Below, piece by piece: positions 13,734 through 21,861 of a stretch of 42,239 bases of DNA. Within the stretch, counting starts at the first letter, position 1. Every line of letters starts with the position of its first letter. The stretch lies in assembly GCA_964533145.1 (NCBI GenBank), contig CAZHLG010000003.1, forward strand, positions 1 to 42,239, in the 5' to 3' direction. The translations under genes were made by a program, and so were the position numbers. The DNA is from CAITQP01 sp964533145. Lineage in GTDB: Bacteria; Patescibacteriota; Minisyncoccia; Phycocordibacterales; UBA9973. Below the pieces are notes generated by a model, which did not search any database, was not told the origin of the DNA, and saw only the letters and a program-made list of their open reading frames with translations.

Positions 13734-15446
13734 TCATCCGCCGTATTCGGGCGCATTCACTCCCACCCACCCGAGGAATTGGCGTGCGACCCGGTGCGCC
13801 GTTCCGATGGCCGGAGCCGGACCGTTCTCGAGCATGATCACAAAGGCATATTTCGGGTGTTCGTACGGGAAAAAGCCGGTCATCCAGGAATTCACGTTCT
13901 TGCCGCCCGGACCCACCTGCGCCGTACCGGACTTCGTGGCAAGCGAGAACGGCACAGGCGTCACATCGGCCGTCGTGCCATGCACCGCGCCCATATGCAT
14001 GCCTTCCTGCACGACCGTATACGCAGAGTCGTCGAGATCGGTCACTTTGACGACGCTCGTGGCGACGGTCGAGCTGACATGCGGATTCACCAGCGTGCCG
14101 CGGGTCGCGATGCCGGCAACGGCCCGGAGCATCTGGATCGGCGTGACTTGCACGCCGTACTGGCCGATCGCCGTATTATACGTGTCGCCGAGACGCCAGT
14201 CTTCCTTGAAGGTATCGAGTTTCCATTCGGGCGTCGGGATCAATCCGGTGTTCTCGTTGGGAAGATCGATCCCGGTCTCCTCCGTGATATGGAAGCGTTT
14301 CCATGACTTGCCGATGTTGTAGATACCCATGCCCTTCTGGTCTTTGTACCCGCCGCCGATGTTGTAGAAATAAATGTTCGACGAAAGCTCGAGCGCTTCG
14401 CGCATGTCCACCCAGCCGTTGTCTTTGTTGTAGTCGCGGAACACGGAAGGCTTGTCCGGGAAATACGGGTTCGGAATGCTGATGGATCCGCGTGATTCGA
14501 TCTTTTTGTTGGGATTGATGATCCCCTCCTTGAGCGCCTCGAGCGCAATGTACGGCTTCACGATCGAACCGGGAGTGAACAGGCCGGACACGGCCCGGTC
14601 GAGCAACGGCGTGCGCGAGCTCGTCAGGTACTCACGGATGCGCTCGCGGTCCTTGCCGAGCGAAATGACGTTCGAATCGTATTCGGGAAAATTCGTGAGC
14701 GCGATGATCTCTCCGGTGTGGATATCCATCATCAGACCGGCGGCACTTTTGAAACCCTTGTCACGCGCCGCGGCGGCGATGTCGCGGTACAGTTCGGCCT
14801 GGAGCCGCGAATCGATGGTAAGCGAAAGATCGGCGCCCGGCACCGCGGGATTGAGCATCATGCTGCCCTGCACTTTTCCGGCGATGTCCGTCTCGATGAT
14901 AGTGGAACCGTTCGTGCCGACGAGCGATGCGTCGTACTGCTTCTCGACGCCGGCCTTGCCGATCGTCTTGGTCTGCCAGTAGTTTCCGGACTTGTCCTTG
15001 GCTGGATAGCTCACGTAGCCGAGCACATGGGAAAATCCCGGCGATTCAATGTATGAGCGCAAACCCCACGGAGTATCGTCGGTCTTGGCTTCGTTCCAGG
15101 CAAGCGGAACATGATTGCGGTCATAGATCGTTCCGCGCGGCGCAAAGACCGGCTCGCTCGACAAACTGTTGTTTTCGGCGAGATGCTTGTAGGTCTTGCC
15201 ATCGGCGACTTGCAGCGACCACAACCTGCCGCTGAACACGAGCACAATAAGAATGAAGACAATCCCCACGCCGGCCAGTGCCTTCTGGGAAATCGGGCGC
15301 TCGATCTGGCCTTCGAACTGCTGCGTGTCGAATTCGGGCAGATTCTTCGAGTCGAGGAATATCTCGTCCGGTTCGATGAGCGGACTCCGGTAGCCGCGCT
15401 TCTTGAACCCGGCAGTGTCTTTGATCTTTTTGAATGCCCTATGCAT
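13734..15446 (-). CDS. mrdA: Penicillin-binding protein 2 (elongation transpeptidase)
   Basis: A 570-residue class B PBP of the rod/elongation machinery. A long basic cytoplasmic N-terminus (~55 residues), a membrane helix (about 57-73), dimerisation region with FAPRGTIYDRN (101-111), and transpeptidase motifs S294-I-V-K297, S355-S-N357 and K505-S-G-T508. PBP2 features include VEKQYD and the GQYGVQVTPIQML segment. Start ATG 15446 overlaps the upstream small membrane gene by 8 nt, so the two are co-transcribed and probably coupled. rodA and mreBC are not in the window. Confidence 0.92.
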   Translation of the reverse strand: MHRAFKKIKDTAGFKKRGYRSPLIEPDEIFLDSKNLPEFDTQQFEGQIERPISQKALAGVGIVFILIVLVFSGRLWSLQVADGKTYKHLAENNSLSSEPVFAPRGTIYDRNHVPLAWNEAKTDDTPWGLRSYIESPGFSHVLGYVSYPAKDKSGNYWQTKTIGKAGVEKQYDASLVGTNGSTIIETDIAGKVQGSMMLNPAVPGADLSLTIDSRLQAELYRDIAAAARDKGFKSAAGLMMDIHTGEIIALTNFPEYDSNVISLGKDRERIREYLTSSRTPLLDRAVSGLFTPGSIVKPYIALEALKEGIINPNKKIESRGSISIPNPYFPDKPSVFRDYNKDNGWVDMREALELSSNIYFYNIGGGYKDQKGMGIYNIGKSWKRFHITEETGIDLPNENTGLIPTPEWKLDTFKEDWRLGDTYNTAIGQYGVQVTPIQMLRAVAGIATRGTLVNPHVSSTVATSVVKVTDLDDSAYTVVQEGMHMGAVHGTTADVTPVPFSLATKSGTAQVGPGGKNVNSWMTGFFPYEHPKYAFVIMLENGPAPAIGTAHRVARQFLGWVGVNAPEYGG

Positions 15447-15723
15447 GGAAATACTTCTGCGGCGCCGCGCCGAAGGCGCGGCGCCGCACGACCGACGCGA
15501 TCCCGACCGCAAGCGCCGCAGCGATGGTCATGACGAACGGCACGCCGTGAAAACGCTCAAGCGGCACGCCGTAAAGCGCGTCATTGAGAAAATACAGAGG
15601 TACAAGTTCCCAATAGTCACGGAACCAGATCACGGCAAAGAGCCCGACAGCCAGCGTGAAGTACAGCGGAAAAGCGCACGCGGAGAAGAAAAGAAAAATG
15701 GTGCAGAACGTGCGCAGCGACAT
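15439..15723 (-). CDS. Small polytopic membrane protein upstream of mrdA
   Basis: A 94-residue protein with two or three hydrophobic helices (RTFCTIFLFFSACAFPLYF; VGLFAVIWF; VPFVMTIAAALAVGIASVV) and a basic C-terminus. The overlap with mrdA and the position usually taken by mreD suggest a role in elongation, perhaps as a reduced MreD; this is inference from context only. TACAAT (15730-15735) ends 6 nt before ATG 15723, which excludes the longer start at 15759 and predicts a leaderless mRNA. Confidence 0.68.
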   Translation of the reverse strand: MSLRTFCTIFLFFSACAFPLYFTLAVGLFAVIWFRDYWELVPLYFLNDALYGVPLERFHGVPFVMTIAAALAVGIASVVRRRAFGAAPQKYFHA

Positions 15724-15771
15724 GCACGCATTGTATACGCACGCCCGGCGACTTGCCAAATCCGAGAAAGA

Positions 15772-16656
15772 TTATTGTTTGAGGTCCGGGTTCTTAGGCC
15801 GGCCGGGGCCGCGGCGGCGGTTGCCGCGCAGCGCACGCACGATCTTGAGCACGAAAAAGCGGACGATGAGGAACGCGACAAGCGCAATGATGACATAAAA
15901 GAACAGCGGCGAAAAAAGCAGCGCAACCGCCGAAAAGAAGAGCAGCTTTGCGCGGGACAGCGGACTCACGGCCGGCTCCGTTTTCCCGGAAACGGTTTTT
16001 TTGGCGACCTTCGCCGCATCAAGCTTCTGCCGCTCGATATCAAGCTTGGCAGCATCGCGCGAATCGGCATACCTTTCGGACTTGGTCTCGCGCCAATCCT
16101 CCACCGCCCCGACGGCATTCGATACGGTTTCCTTGACCGGCTCTGGCAGCACGCCAAGCACGGCCTGCTCGGCTTTGTCGACTTGATCGAGGATCTCCCG
16201 CTGCGAAGCGCTGTCGCCCGAGCCGCTCGCCTGAGCCGATTCGGTCTTTGCGGCCAAAAAATTCTTAGGTACGAGCACGTCCGGGATCGACACCGTGGCT
16301 TCCGCCATAGCAAGCGCGCCTGCGCCCTGTTCCTTTGCATCGGTCATCGCCGCGGAAAACTCGTGGCGCCCGGCCTGAATCTTGAACGTCACGCTCGAAG
16401 ACGCAACCTGATCCGGAAAGATGGTGACCGCCCGTTCGGCAAGCAGCGTAGTACCGTCATAAAAAGAAATCGTGCCTGAAAGCGTCTCGCTCTCGGCATT
16501 GCGGAACACGGCCGTGAGCGTGGCCGACTGCCCTTCCTTCGGCTTCTCCGGCGAGAGCCAGAGCGGTTCGTCCACGAAACCGGTCGCTGCAAGCGCTGGC
16601 GCGCCGAAGGCGCACAGCACCGCCGAAACCGCAAGTATGGCAAAACGCGTATGCAT
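15772..16656 (-). CDS. Exported CARDB-like protein with C-terminal membrane anchor
   Basis: A 294-residue protein. Signal peptide (HTRFAILAVSAVLCAFG, ending AALA at about 22), a CARDB/Ig-like beta domain (about residues 30-115: LSPEKPKEGQSATLTAVFRN is the classic 'p..p..G..v.v.a.v.N'), a long charged helical linker (about 125-230), one or two membrane helices (about 235-270) and a basic tail RGNRRRGPGRPK. This topology places the beta domain outside and the tail inside. Similar proteins are common in CPR genomes; function unknown. TATACT ends 6 nt before ATG 16656, sharing a palindrome with the fba promoter. Confidence 0.75.
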   Translation of the reverse strand: MHTRFAILAVSAVLCAFGAPALAATGFVDEPLWLSPEKPKEGQSATLTAVFRNAESETLSGTISFYDGTTLLAERAVTIFPDQVASSSVTFKIQAGRHEFSAAMTDAKEQGAGALAMAEATVSIPDVLVPKNFLAAKTESAQASGSGDSASQREILDQVDKAEQAVLGVLPEPVKETVSNAVGAVEDWRETKSERYADSRDAAKLDIERQKLDAAKVAKKTVSGKTEPAVSPLSRAKLLFFSAVALLFSPLFFYVIIALVAFLIVRFFVLKIVRALRGNRRRGPGRPKNPDLKQ

Positions 16657-16662
16657 ATACAA

Positions 16663-16670
16663 AGTATACT
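16663..16670. promoter_or_regulatory. Palindromic AGTATACT serving two divergent promoters
   Basis: AGTATACT reads TATACT on both strands (16663-16668 minus, 16665-16670 plus). It ends 6 nt from the ATG of the CARDB-like gene and 12 nt from the fba ATG 16683. Both spacings match the window-wide leaderless pattern. Confidence 0.62.
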
Positions 16671-16682
16671 ACGCTTGGTATC

Positions 16683-17597
16683 ATGCTGCATATGGACACA
16701 ACCGCATTCAAGGAAAACTGCCGCAAGGCCCGCGCCCTCATGGATCGCGCTCGTTCGGAAAAATTCGCCGTCGGCGCGTTCAACATCGACAATCAGGAAA
16801 CGCTCATCGCGGTAGCCCGCGCCGCGAAGAAGCTCAACTCCCCCGTCCTCGTCGAAGTGAGCCAGGGCGAGGCCGAGATGATCGGCCTCGCCAATCTGCG
16901 CGCCATGGTCGACAACTATAAGCGCGAAATGGGCATCGAGATGTACATCAACCTCGACCACAGCCCGAGCGTCGAAGCCGCCAAACGCGGCGTGGACGCT
17001 GGCTTCGAACTCATCCATATCGACGTATCGCAGGCCAACCATTCCGCCACCGACGAAGAGATCATCGCCGCAACCAAAGAGGTCGTCGAGTACGCAAAGA
17101 CCACGGGCGCGCTCGTAGAGAGCGAGCCGCACTACTTCGGCGGATCGAGCAACGTCCACGCCGAGGCTATCAACTACGAAGAGATCAAGAAAACGTTCAG
17201 CACGCCGGAAGGCGCGGCCGCGTTCGTAGCGACGACAGGCATCGACACCTTTGCCGCAGCCGTCGGCAACCTGCACGGCAAATATCCCGTGCCCAAACAG
17301 CTCGACCTCGCCCTACTTGCGAGTGTCCGCGCGGCCATCGGCTGCAACATCAGCCTGCACGGCGGCAGTGACACGCCGCTCGAGCAGTTCGCCGAAGCAG
17401 CCACGATCGGCGTCCAAAAGGTCAACATCAATTCCGATCTGCGCTTCGCCTATCGCACCGCCCTCGAAAAAGCGCTGCGCGAGCATCCGGAGGAATACGC
17501 AGTGATCAAGCTCATGCCGACCGTGATCGACGCCGTCCAGGCCGTCATAGAAGGAAAAATCGCAGCATTCGGCTCCGCAGGCAAGGCTGTGGTATAA
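16683..17597 (+). CDS. fba: Class II fructose-bisphosphate aldolase
   Basis: A 304-residue zinc-dependent aldolase interconverting fructose-1,6-bisphosphate with DHAP and glyceraldehyde-3-phosphate. Motifs: VGAFNIDNQET (about residues 29-39), zinc-binding NLDHSPS (about 90-96), ESEPHYFGG, GNLHGKYP, SLHGGSDTP and VNINSDLR. A second ATG at 16692 is possible. Glycolysis is often incomplete in CPR bacteria, with this enzyme retained. The next gene follows after 7 nt. Confidence 0.92.
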   Translation: MLHMDTTAFKENCRKARALMDRARSEKFAVGAFNIDNQETLIAVARAAKKLNSPVLVEVSQGEAEMIGLANLRAMVDNYKREMGIEMYINLDHSPSVEAAKRGVDAGFELIHIDVSQANHSATDEEIIAATKEVVEYAKTTGALVESEPHYFGGSSNVHAEAINYEEIKKTFSTPEGAAAFVATTGIDTFAAAVGNLHGKYPVPKQLDLALLASVRAAIGCNISLHGGSDTPLEQFAEAATIGVQKVNINSDLRFAYRTALEKALREHPEEYAVIKLMPTVIDAVQAVIEGKIAAFGSAGKAVV

Positions 17598-17604
17598 CAG
17601 AGCC

Positions 17605-18348
17605 ATGACAGACCGCATGGCCGCGAAGGCGATCCGCTCCCTCCGCGAGAAAAAACAGAGAAACGCGACTAAAAAATTCCTCGTCGAAGGCGCGAAATGC
17701 GTTGCCGAGCTGCTTGCGAGCGATTACGCCGTGGAGGCCCTGTATGCGACCAAGGAATTCAAAGCCGGCCACGCCGCGCTCATCGCGCAAAAAGGCGTGC
17801 AGGCCCATATCGTGGACGCGGCCGAACTCACAGCATACGGCACCCTCGAGCATAACGACGGCGCCATCGCGATCGCCCGCCAGCAAGAGCGCGCACTCCC
17901 GCATGCGATCGACGGCGTCGTGCTCGTCCTCGACGATATCCGCGATCCGGGCAACCTCGGCACGATCATCCGCATCGCGGACTGGTACGGCGTGAAAGAC
18001 ATCGTCTGCTCGCCGTCATGCGTCGATTGGTACAACCCGAAAGTCGTGATGGCGACAATGGGGTCCTTTGCGCGCGTGCACGGGCACTACACGGAACTGC
18101 CCGCATATCTTGCGGCGCAGCGCGCACCCATACTCGGCACGTTCCTCGACGGGGCCAGCACGCACACGTTCGTCTTCCCGAAATCCGGCATCCTGGTCAT
18201 CGGCAGCGAATCGCACGGCATCTCAAAAGACGTCGCCAAGCGCGTCACGGACAAGATTACGATACCCTCATTCGGCGGCGCAGAATCGCTGAATGCGGCA
18301 GTCGCGACAGGGATCGTGCTCGACCGATGGACGTCCGCACAGCGCTAG
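17605..18348 (+). CDS. SpoU/TrmH-family RNA 2'-O-methyltransferase
   Basis: A 247-residue SPOUT enzyme with an N-terminal L30e-like substrate-binding domain (EGAKCVAELLAS; to about 95) and the C-terminal knotted domain with three SpoU motifs: DDIRDPGNLGTIIRIADWYG, NPKVVMATMGS and VIGSESHGIS continuing to IPSFGGAESLNAAVATGIVL. It would 2'-O-methylate rRNA or tRNA; RlmB/TsnR-like proteins are closest in layout. A TATAAC box overlapping the fba stop ends 6 nt before the ATG, so it may have its own leaderless transcript as well as read-through. Confidence 0.88.
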   Translation: MTDRMAAKAIRSLREKKQRNATKKFLVEGAKCVAELLASDYAVEALYATKEFKAGHAALIAQKGVQAHIVDAAELTAYGTLEHNDGAIAIARQQERALPHAIDGVVLVLDDIRDPGNLGTIIRIADWYGVKDIVCSPSCVDWYNPKVVMATMGSFARVHGHYTELPAYLAAQRAPILGTFLDGASTHTFVFPKSGILVIGSESHGISKDVAKRVTDKITIPSFGGAESLNAAVATGIVLDRWTSAQR

Positions 18349-18553
18349 CGATACGAGAGCCGAAACGCATGAGCATGCGGCACTCGCTCAGGAACCTGCG
18401 CGGATACCGCGCGACCCAGGCGGCAAAGAAGAGCAGCATGGCCACGGTCGCCACGACTGCGTGCTCCCAGAAATAGAGCATCGCCACAAACCCGGCAAGC
18501 GCGCCTGATCCCACATCAAGCGCCAAGTCTTCCGTTTTTTTCCGAGCGTCCAT
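18257..18553 (-). CDS. Small two-helix membrane protein overlapping the methyltransferase 3' end
   Basis: A 98-residue frame. After MDARKKTEDLALDVG come two hydrophobic helices (SGALAGFVAMLYFW; AVVATVAMLLFFAAWVA) and a basic tail. The hydrophobic part lies wholly in the intergenic region and is unlikely to be chance, but the last ~31 residues are antisense to the methyltransferase gene and look arbitrary, giving a 92-nt convergent overlap. No SD or clear -10 box. It may be real with a run-on tail, or a decayed gene. Confidence 0.48.
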   Translation of the reverse strand: MDARKKTEDLALDVGSGALAGFVAMLYFWEHAVVATVAMLLFFAAWVARYPRRFLSECRMLMRFGSRIASAVRTSIGRARSLSRLPHSAILRRRMRVS

Positions 18554-18603
18554 GCAAAGCCTAACGCTGTTATTCGCCGGACGTGACAGTTTCGCGCATG
18601 CTT

Positions 18604-18632
18604 TTGACAATATTCCCAGCCGAAGGTATAAA
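18604..18632 (+). promoter_or_regulatory. Consensus sigma-70 promoter
   Basis: TTGACA (18604-18609), exactly 17 bp, TATAAA (18627-18632). The predicted start near 18639 leaves about 10 nt before ATG 18649. Confidence 0.8.
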
Positions 18633-18648
18633 GGGGAAAATTTAACAT

Positions 18649-19443
18649 ATGAACAAGTACGAACACGCCGCGAATTCCGCAATGATTTTCGGAGGAGATC
18701 CGAAAGAATACCAGCCGTTCCATGCACTCATCGACAGCAACAAAGTGGTGACACCGTCCATTTTCGGCCGTTTTTTCCTGCATCACATGGATATCGGTCT
18801 GCCGATCCTCGAAGCAGTCTTCGGGAAGACCATCGGAGAGAAACAGATCCCAGCAAAAGATCTGCTGGCCCAGCACCTCATCGAGGACTATGGGCAAGTG
18901 CTGACTTTCGCGGACCATTGGGCTCCCGCTCTCTCGGAAAACAGGAAATTGCTGCCAAAGCTGGACGATTGGGATTCTGTCCTAGAAAAAGCCGCCGTTG
19001 ACCCCCGACTTGCAGGATTATCTTGGGAACACCTAAAAGAACTCGACAACATATTCCTGCTTCGAGTATCACCCATACCCATATCAGCGCCGATGACAGA
19101 CAAGAATATCGTATTCGCGATTTTCGGGCACGCCCTCGGCGGCGACCTTTTGGCACGGATCATGGAGGAAAAATTCCACGGCATATGGACCAGCGATGCA
19201 ATCACGGGATTCCTCAATTGCCGGTTCGCCTGGGCGGACAGAAACAGGGACCGTGTCCCGACACTGCTCGATTACGAGCGGTATGTCCCGGACAAACCCT
19301 GGATGCATGCCCCACGCGAAATCCCGGGAAACCAGGAGACCATCAAGAAAAAGATTGCCGAGCATAGCAAAAGAACCGAGAAAGAGGTCATGGACCGCTC
19401 ATTTGATTTTTTAAACCACAGACAGCCGTGCAATCTGGATTGA
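18649..19443 (+). CDS. Hypothetical protein, 264 residues
   Basis: A soluble protein. The N-terminal ~95 residues contain an arrangement (FHALIDSNK, FLHHMDIGLPILEAVFG, AQHLIEDYGQVLTFADHW) that reminds me of the DUF6915-type family with paired His and a terminal Asp-Trp, but I am not certain. The C-terminal part is helical with many charged residues and no known motif. It has a near-consensus promoter and a 16-bp terminator, so it is an isolated, probably well-expressed unit. Confidence 0.7.
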   Translation: MNKYEHAANSAMIFGGDPKEYQPFHALIDSNKVVTPSIFGRFFLHHMDIGLPILEAVFGKTIGEKQIPAKDLLAQHLIEDYGQVLTFADHWAPALSENRKLLPKLDDWDSVLEKAAVDPRLAGLSWEHLKELDNIFLLRVSPIPISAPMTDKNIVFAIFGHALGGDLLARIMEEKFHGIWTSDAITGFLNCRFAWADRNRDRVPTLLDYERYVPDKPWMHAPREIPGNQETIKKKIAEHSKRTEKEVMDRSFDFLNHRQPCNLD

Positions 19444-19461
19444 CGTGCGAACCAATCACAC

Positions 19462-19496
19462 AAGCGCCTTGCCTGCAGAATGCAGGCAAGGCGCTT
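19462..19496 (+). terminator. Strong intrinsic terminator
   Basis: Perfect 16-bp stem AAGCGCCTTGCCTGCA (19462-19477) / TGCAGGCAAGGCGCTT (19481-19496), 3-nt loop. It also lies downstream of the convergent ABC-F gene. Confidence 0.85.
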
Positions 19497-19523
19497 TATC
19501 TATTGTTCTGAAAATTGGATTCA

Positions 19524-20999
19524 TCACCCGAGCTCCAGCGTCTCGTCGATGCGGATCTTCTCCACGAACTCGGGCACGTGGGAGACGAGGACCATGGCGC
19601 CTTCGTACTTGTTGAGCGCCTCGGCGATGACGGGCAAATGGCGGAAGTTGATGTGGTTCGTCGGCTCGTCGAGGATAAGCAGGCCGGGACGCAGGAGCAC
19701 AAGGCTGGCAAACGCCACCAGGCCCTTCTGCCCTTCCGAGAGCGCGCCGATCTTCGTGTTGATGATGTCGCCCGTGATCAAAAAGCTGCCGGCGACCGAG
19801 CGCATGCGTTCCTCGTTGAATATCTGCCCGCCCGCCTCCATGGCGCCACGGAGCGCCTCATACGCCGTCTGCTCGAAGTCGAGCGTGGAAAAATCCTGGC
19901 GGTAGTAGCCGACGCGCACGCCGGGAGCGATGACGGTTCCCTTCTCCTCATTGCGCGCGATGCGCTCGAGCAGCGTGCTCTTGCCGATACCGTTCGGCCC
20001 CTTAAGCAGCAGGTGGTGGTTGCGGCGCATGGCGATCTCGGCCGTGCGTGCCACCGGCTTGTGCGTCTTCGGATTCATGGTCGTGAACGACGAGATCGTC
20101 AGGATGTCGCCCATGAATTCGGCCTGGTGCGGGATGGCGAATTCGCGGATCGTCTTGTCTTCTTTGCGCACATCCACCTTTTCCTCTTCGAGCTCTTCGG
20201 CCAGATCGCGCATGCGCTTGGCGACAAGGCGCAGGCGTCCGCCCTTGTGCGCGAACTCATTGGCTTTGTCTTTCTTTGCCTGGATTTCCTTAGCAAGGCG
20301 CGCGTTGAGCATGTTTTCCTTCTCGACGCGAGCAGTGATCTGCTTGAGCACATCGAGATAGTTCCCAGCGTACTGCTCGACCTTGCGCGTATGCGAATCG
20401 AGATACAGCACGCCGTCGGAGAACGAGTTCAGGAAATCGGCGTCGTGGGAAATGACCATGACCGTCTTCGGGTACTCCTGCAAGAACGTCGTCAGATGGC
20501 CGATACCGGCATGATCGAGGTTGTTCGTCGGCTCGTCGAGAAGCAGCAGATCGGGATTCTGGATGAGCGCGGAGGCAAGCAGCAAGCGCGCCTGCTGACC
20601 GCCGGAAAACGAGCTGATCGTGCGGTCGTGGATCTTCTCGTGACCGACAAGGTTCACCACCTCGAGCGCGCTGTCGATGCGCGGGTCGATGTCATAGACT
20701 TTCTTCGAGAAGCACTTCTCGAAGAACTCGCGCACCGTCAGATGCATCTCGTCGCGCGGGATGACCTGCCGGGCAATGGCGATGGACACGCCATGCATGA
20801 TGTTGATGATGCCGTTCTCCGGCTCGAGCGCGCCGGTGATGAGCTTGAAGATCGTGCTCTTGCCCGCGCCATTCTGGCCCATGATCGTGACCTTGCTGCC
20901 CCGGCGCAGCGAAAACGTGACCGCGTCGAGGATCGGCTTCTTGGGACCATATTCAAATGAGACCTCCTCGAATCGGAGGATCGTTTCGTTCTTTGCCAT
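19524..20999 (-). CDS. ABC-F family ATPase
   Basis: A 491-residue protein with two ABC ATPase domains and no membrane segment. First domain: Walker A GQNGAGKS (41-48), signature SFSGGQ, Walker B LLLLDEPTNNLD. Linker: charged helices (about 225-290, with KKDKANEFAHKGGRLR), the P-site tRNA interaction motif region. Second domain: GPNGIGKST and signature LSEGQ (normally LSGGQ), LLILDEPTNHI. ABC-F proteins act on the ribosome as translation factors or protect it from antibiotics. TATAGT (21011-21016) ends 11 nt before the ATG. Confidence 0.9.
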   Translation of the reverse strand: MAKNETILRFEEVSFEYGPKKPILDAVTFSLRRGSKVTIMGQNGAGKSTIFKLITGALEPENGIINIMHGVSIAIARQVIPRDEMHLTVREFFEKCFSKKVYDIDPRIDSALEVVNLVGHEKIHDRTISSFSGGQQARLLLASALIQNPDLLLLDEPTNNLDHAGIGHLTTFLQEYPKTVMVISHDADFLNSFSDGVLYLDSHTRKVEQYAGNYLDVLKQITARVEKENMLNARLAKEIQAKKDKANEFAHKGGRLRLVAKRMRDLAEELEEEKVDVRKEDKTIREFAIPHQAEFMGDILTISSFTTMNPKTHKPVARTAEIAMRRNHHLLLKGPNGIGKSTLLERIARNEEKGTVIAPGVRVGYYRQDFSTLDFEQTAYEALRGAMEAGGQIFNEERMRSVAGSFLITGDIINTKIGALSEGQKGLVAFASLVLLRPGLLILDEPTNHINFRHLPVIAEALNKYEGAMVLVSHVPEFVEKIRIDETLELG

Positions 21000-21053
21000 G
21001 CAGTGCCTGCACTATACCAGGAAAAACGTATTTTTTAAAGCGCGGCGCGGCGG

Positions 21054-21566
21054 TCAGATCGCGCGGCTGTCATACGCCCAATGCAGGAGCGCCTGGCGCT
21101 GGACGGGCCGGCACGCAAGATCGCCTGCACGGCAATTCCTGGCAAGCTGCGCGATGTGCCGCCTGATGGCCTTCCATCGGCGGATCTGGCGGTCGTCCTC
21201 TTCCGGCAACCGCCTGCCCATGTAGTAGCGGCAGTACCATTGGAACCAGCCGCGCGGATCATGCGCCTCGTTGATCCACCCCTTGTTCCGCCACACGGAG
21301 AGCGGCTGACTGGCACCGACATGGAAATAATTAAGTGAGTCATCGCGGCCCTTCGGAGAAAGCTTGGCGCGGACAAACCAGCTCGCCGGAAATTCCCTCC
21401 GACAATCGGTCATGTATTTGCCGCCGAAAACGCCGAGCGCGAGAAGTTCCTTCGGTGAAAGATCGGGTTTGAAATCGGCGCGGAAATTGCGCCCCGCCGG
21501 CTCCGCGAGCTCATAGCGGTACCCTTTTTGCATGATGTCGCGCACAATGACGACGTTCTTTCTCAT
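21054..21566 (-). CDS. Conserved protein of unknown function (GVFGGKYMTDC family)
   Basis: A 170-residue protein with striking invariant-looking blocks: ELLALGVFGGKYMTDC, SWFVRAKLS, DPRGWFQWYCRYYMGRR and QRQALLHWAYDSR. I recall nearly the same blocks in uncharacterised proteins from algae, plants and bacteria. Many Trp, Tyr and Arg residues and paired Cys suggest a nucleic-acid or metal-binding fold, but no reaction is known to me. ATG 21566 is chosen because TACAAT (21579-21584) ends 12 nt before it. The preceding gene's terminator isolates it. Confidence 0.78.
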   Translation of the reverse strand: MRKNVVIVRDIMQKGYRYELAEPAGRNFRADFKPDLSPKELLALGVFGGKYMTDCRREFPASWFVRAKLSPKGRDDSLNYFHVGASQPLSVWRNKGWINEAHDPRGWFQWYCRYYMGRRLPEEDDRQIRRWKAIRRHIAQLARNCRAGDLACRPVQRQALLHWAYDSRAI

Positions 21567-21595
21567 TGCTGTCCGCTCATTGTAGCACCCACGAG

Positions 21596-21620
21596 AAAAG
21601 CCGGCGATACGCCGGCTTTT
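21596..21620 (-). terminator. Intrinsic terminator
   Basis: Stem AAAAGCCGGCG (21596-21606) / CGCCGGCTTTT (21610-21620), 3-nt loop. On the minus strand it ends the 54-residue gene at 21637. Confidence 0.82.
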
Positions 21621-21636
21621 GTTTCTGTCCATCCTC

Positions 21637-21801
21637 TTACCGGTAACCATACGAATAGGGCCGACGAGCGGCAGTCCGTACGTTGAACTGCGGTTCGCGG
21701 CGCTTGCCGATGGGATACTGTCCTCCGTTCGGTCCGTAGACCGGCGAATGTTTGAACTGGCCGTTTCTCTTGCGACGCTGATGGCTTGTTTTTTGAGGCA
21801 T
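21637..21801 (-). CDS. Small basic protein, 54 residues
   Basis: MPQKTSHQRRKRNG start and a Gly/Pro/Tyr/Arg-rich remainder ending PYSYGYR. The composition (about one residue in four basic) suggests RNA or DNA binding; size and promoter strength would suit a ribosome-associated or nucleoid protein, but no family is recognised. A consensus promoter 28-57 nt upstream and a strong terminator bound it. ATG 21801 is preferred over 21843, which lies upstream of the -10 box. Confidence 0.68.
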   Translation of the reverse strand: MPQKTSHQRRKRNGQFKHSPVYGPNGGQYPIGKRREPQFNVRTAARRPYSYGYR

Positions 21802-21828
21802 GATTATGCGTTTTAAATGTTCGTGGTT

Positions 21829-21858
21829 TTTATACCACCGCATACTGTCCTATGTCAA
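21829..21858 (-). promoter_or_regulatory. Consensus-like promoter of the small basic protein
   Basis: TTGACA (21853-21858), 18-bp spacer, TATAAA (21829-21834) on the minus strand, with a leader of about 20-25 nt. Confidence 0.75.
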
Positions 21859-21861
21859 ATA

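Noticed and set aside
19515..20960. 481-codon plus-strand frame antisense to the ABC-F gene
   Set aside because: Low-complexity Arg/Asp/His-rich shadow of a gene with two complete ABC domains.
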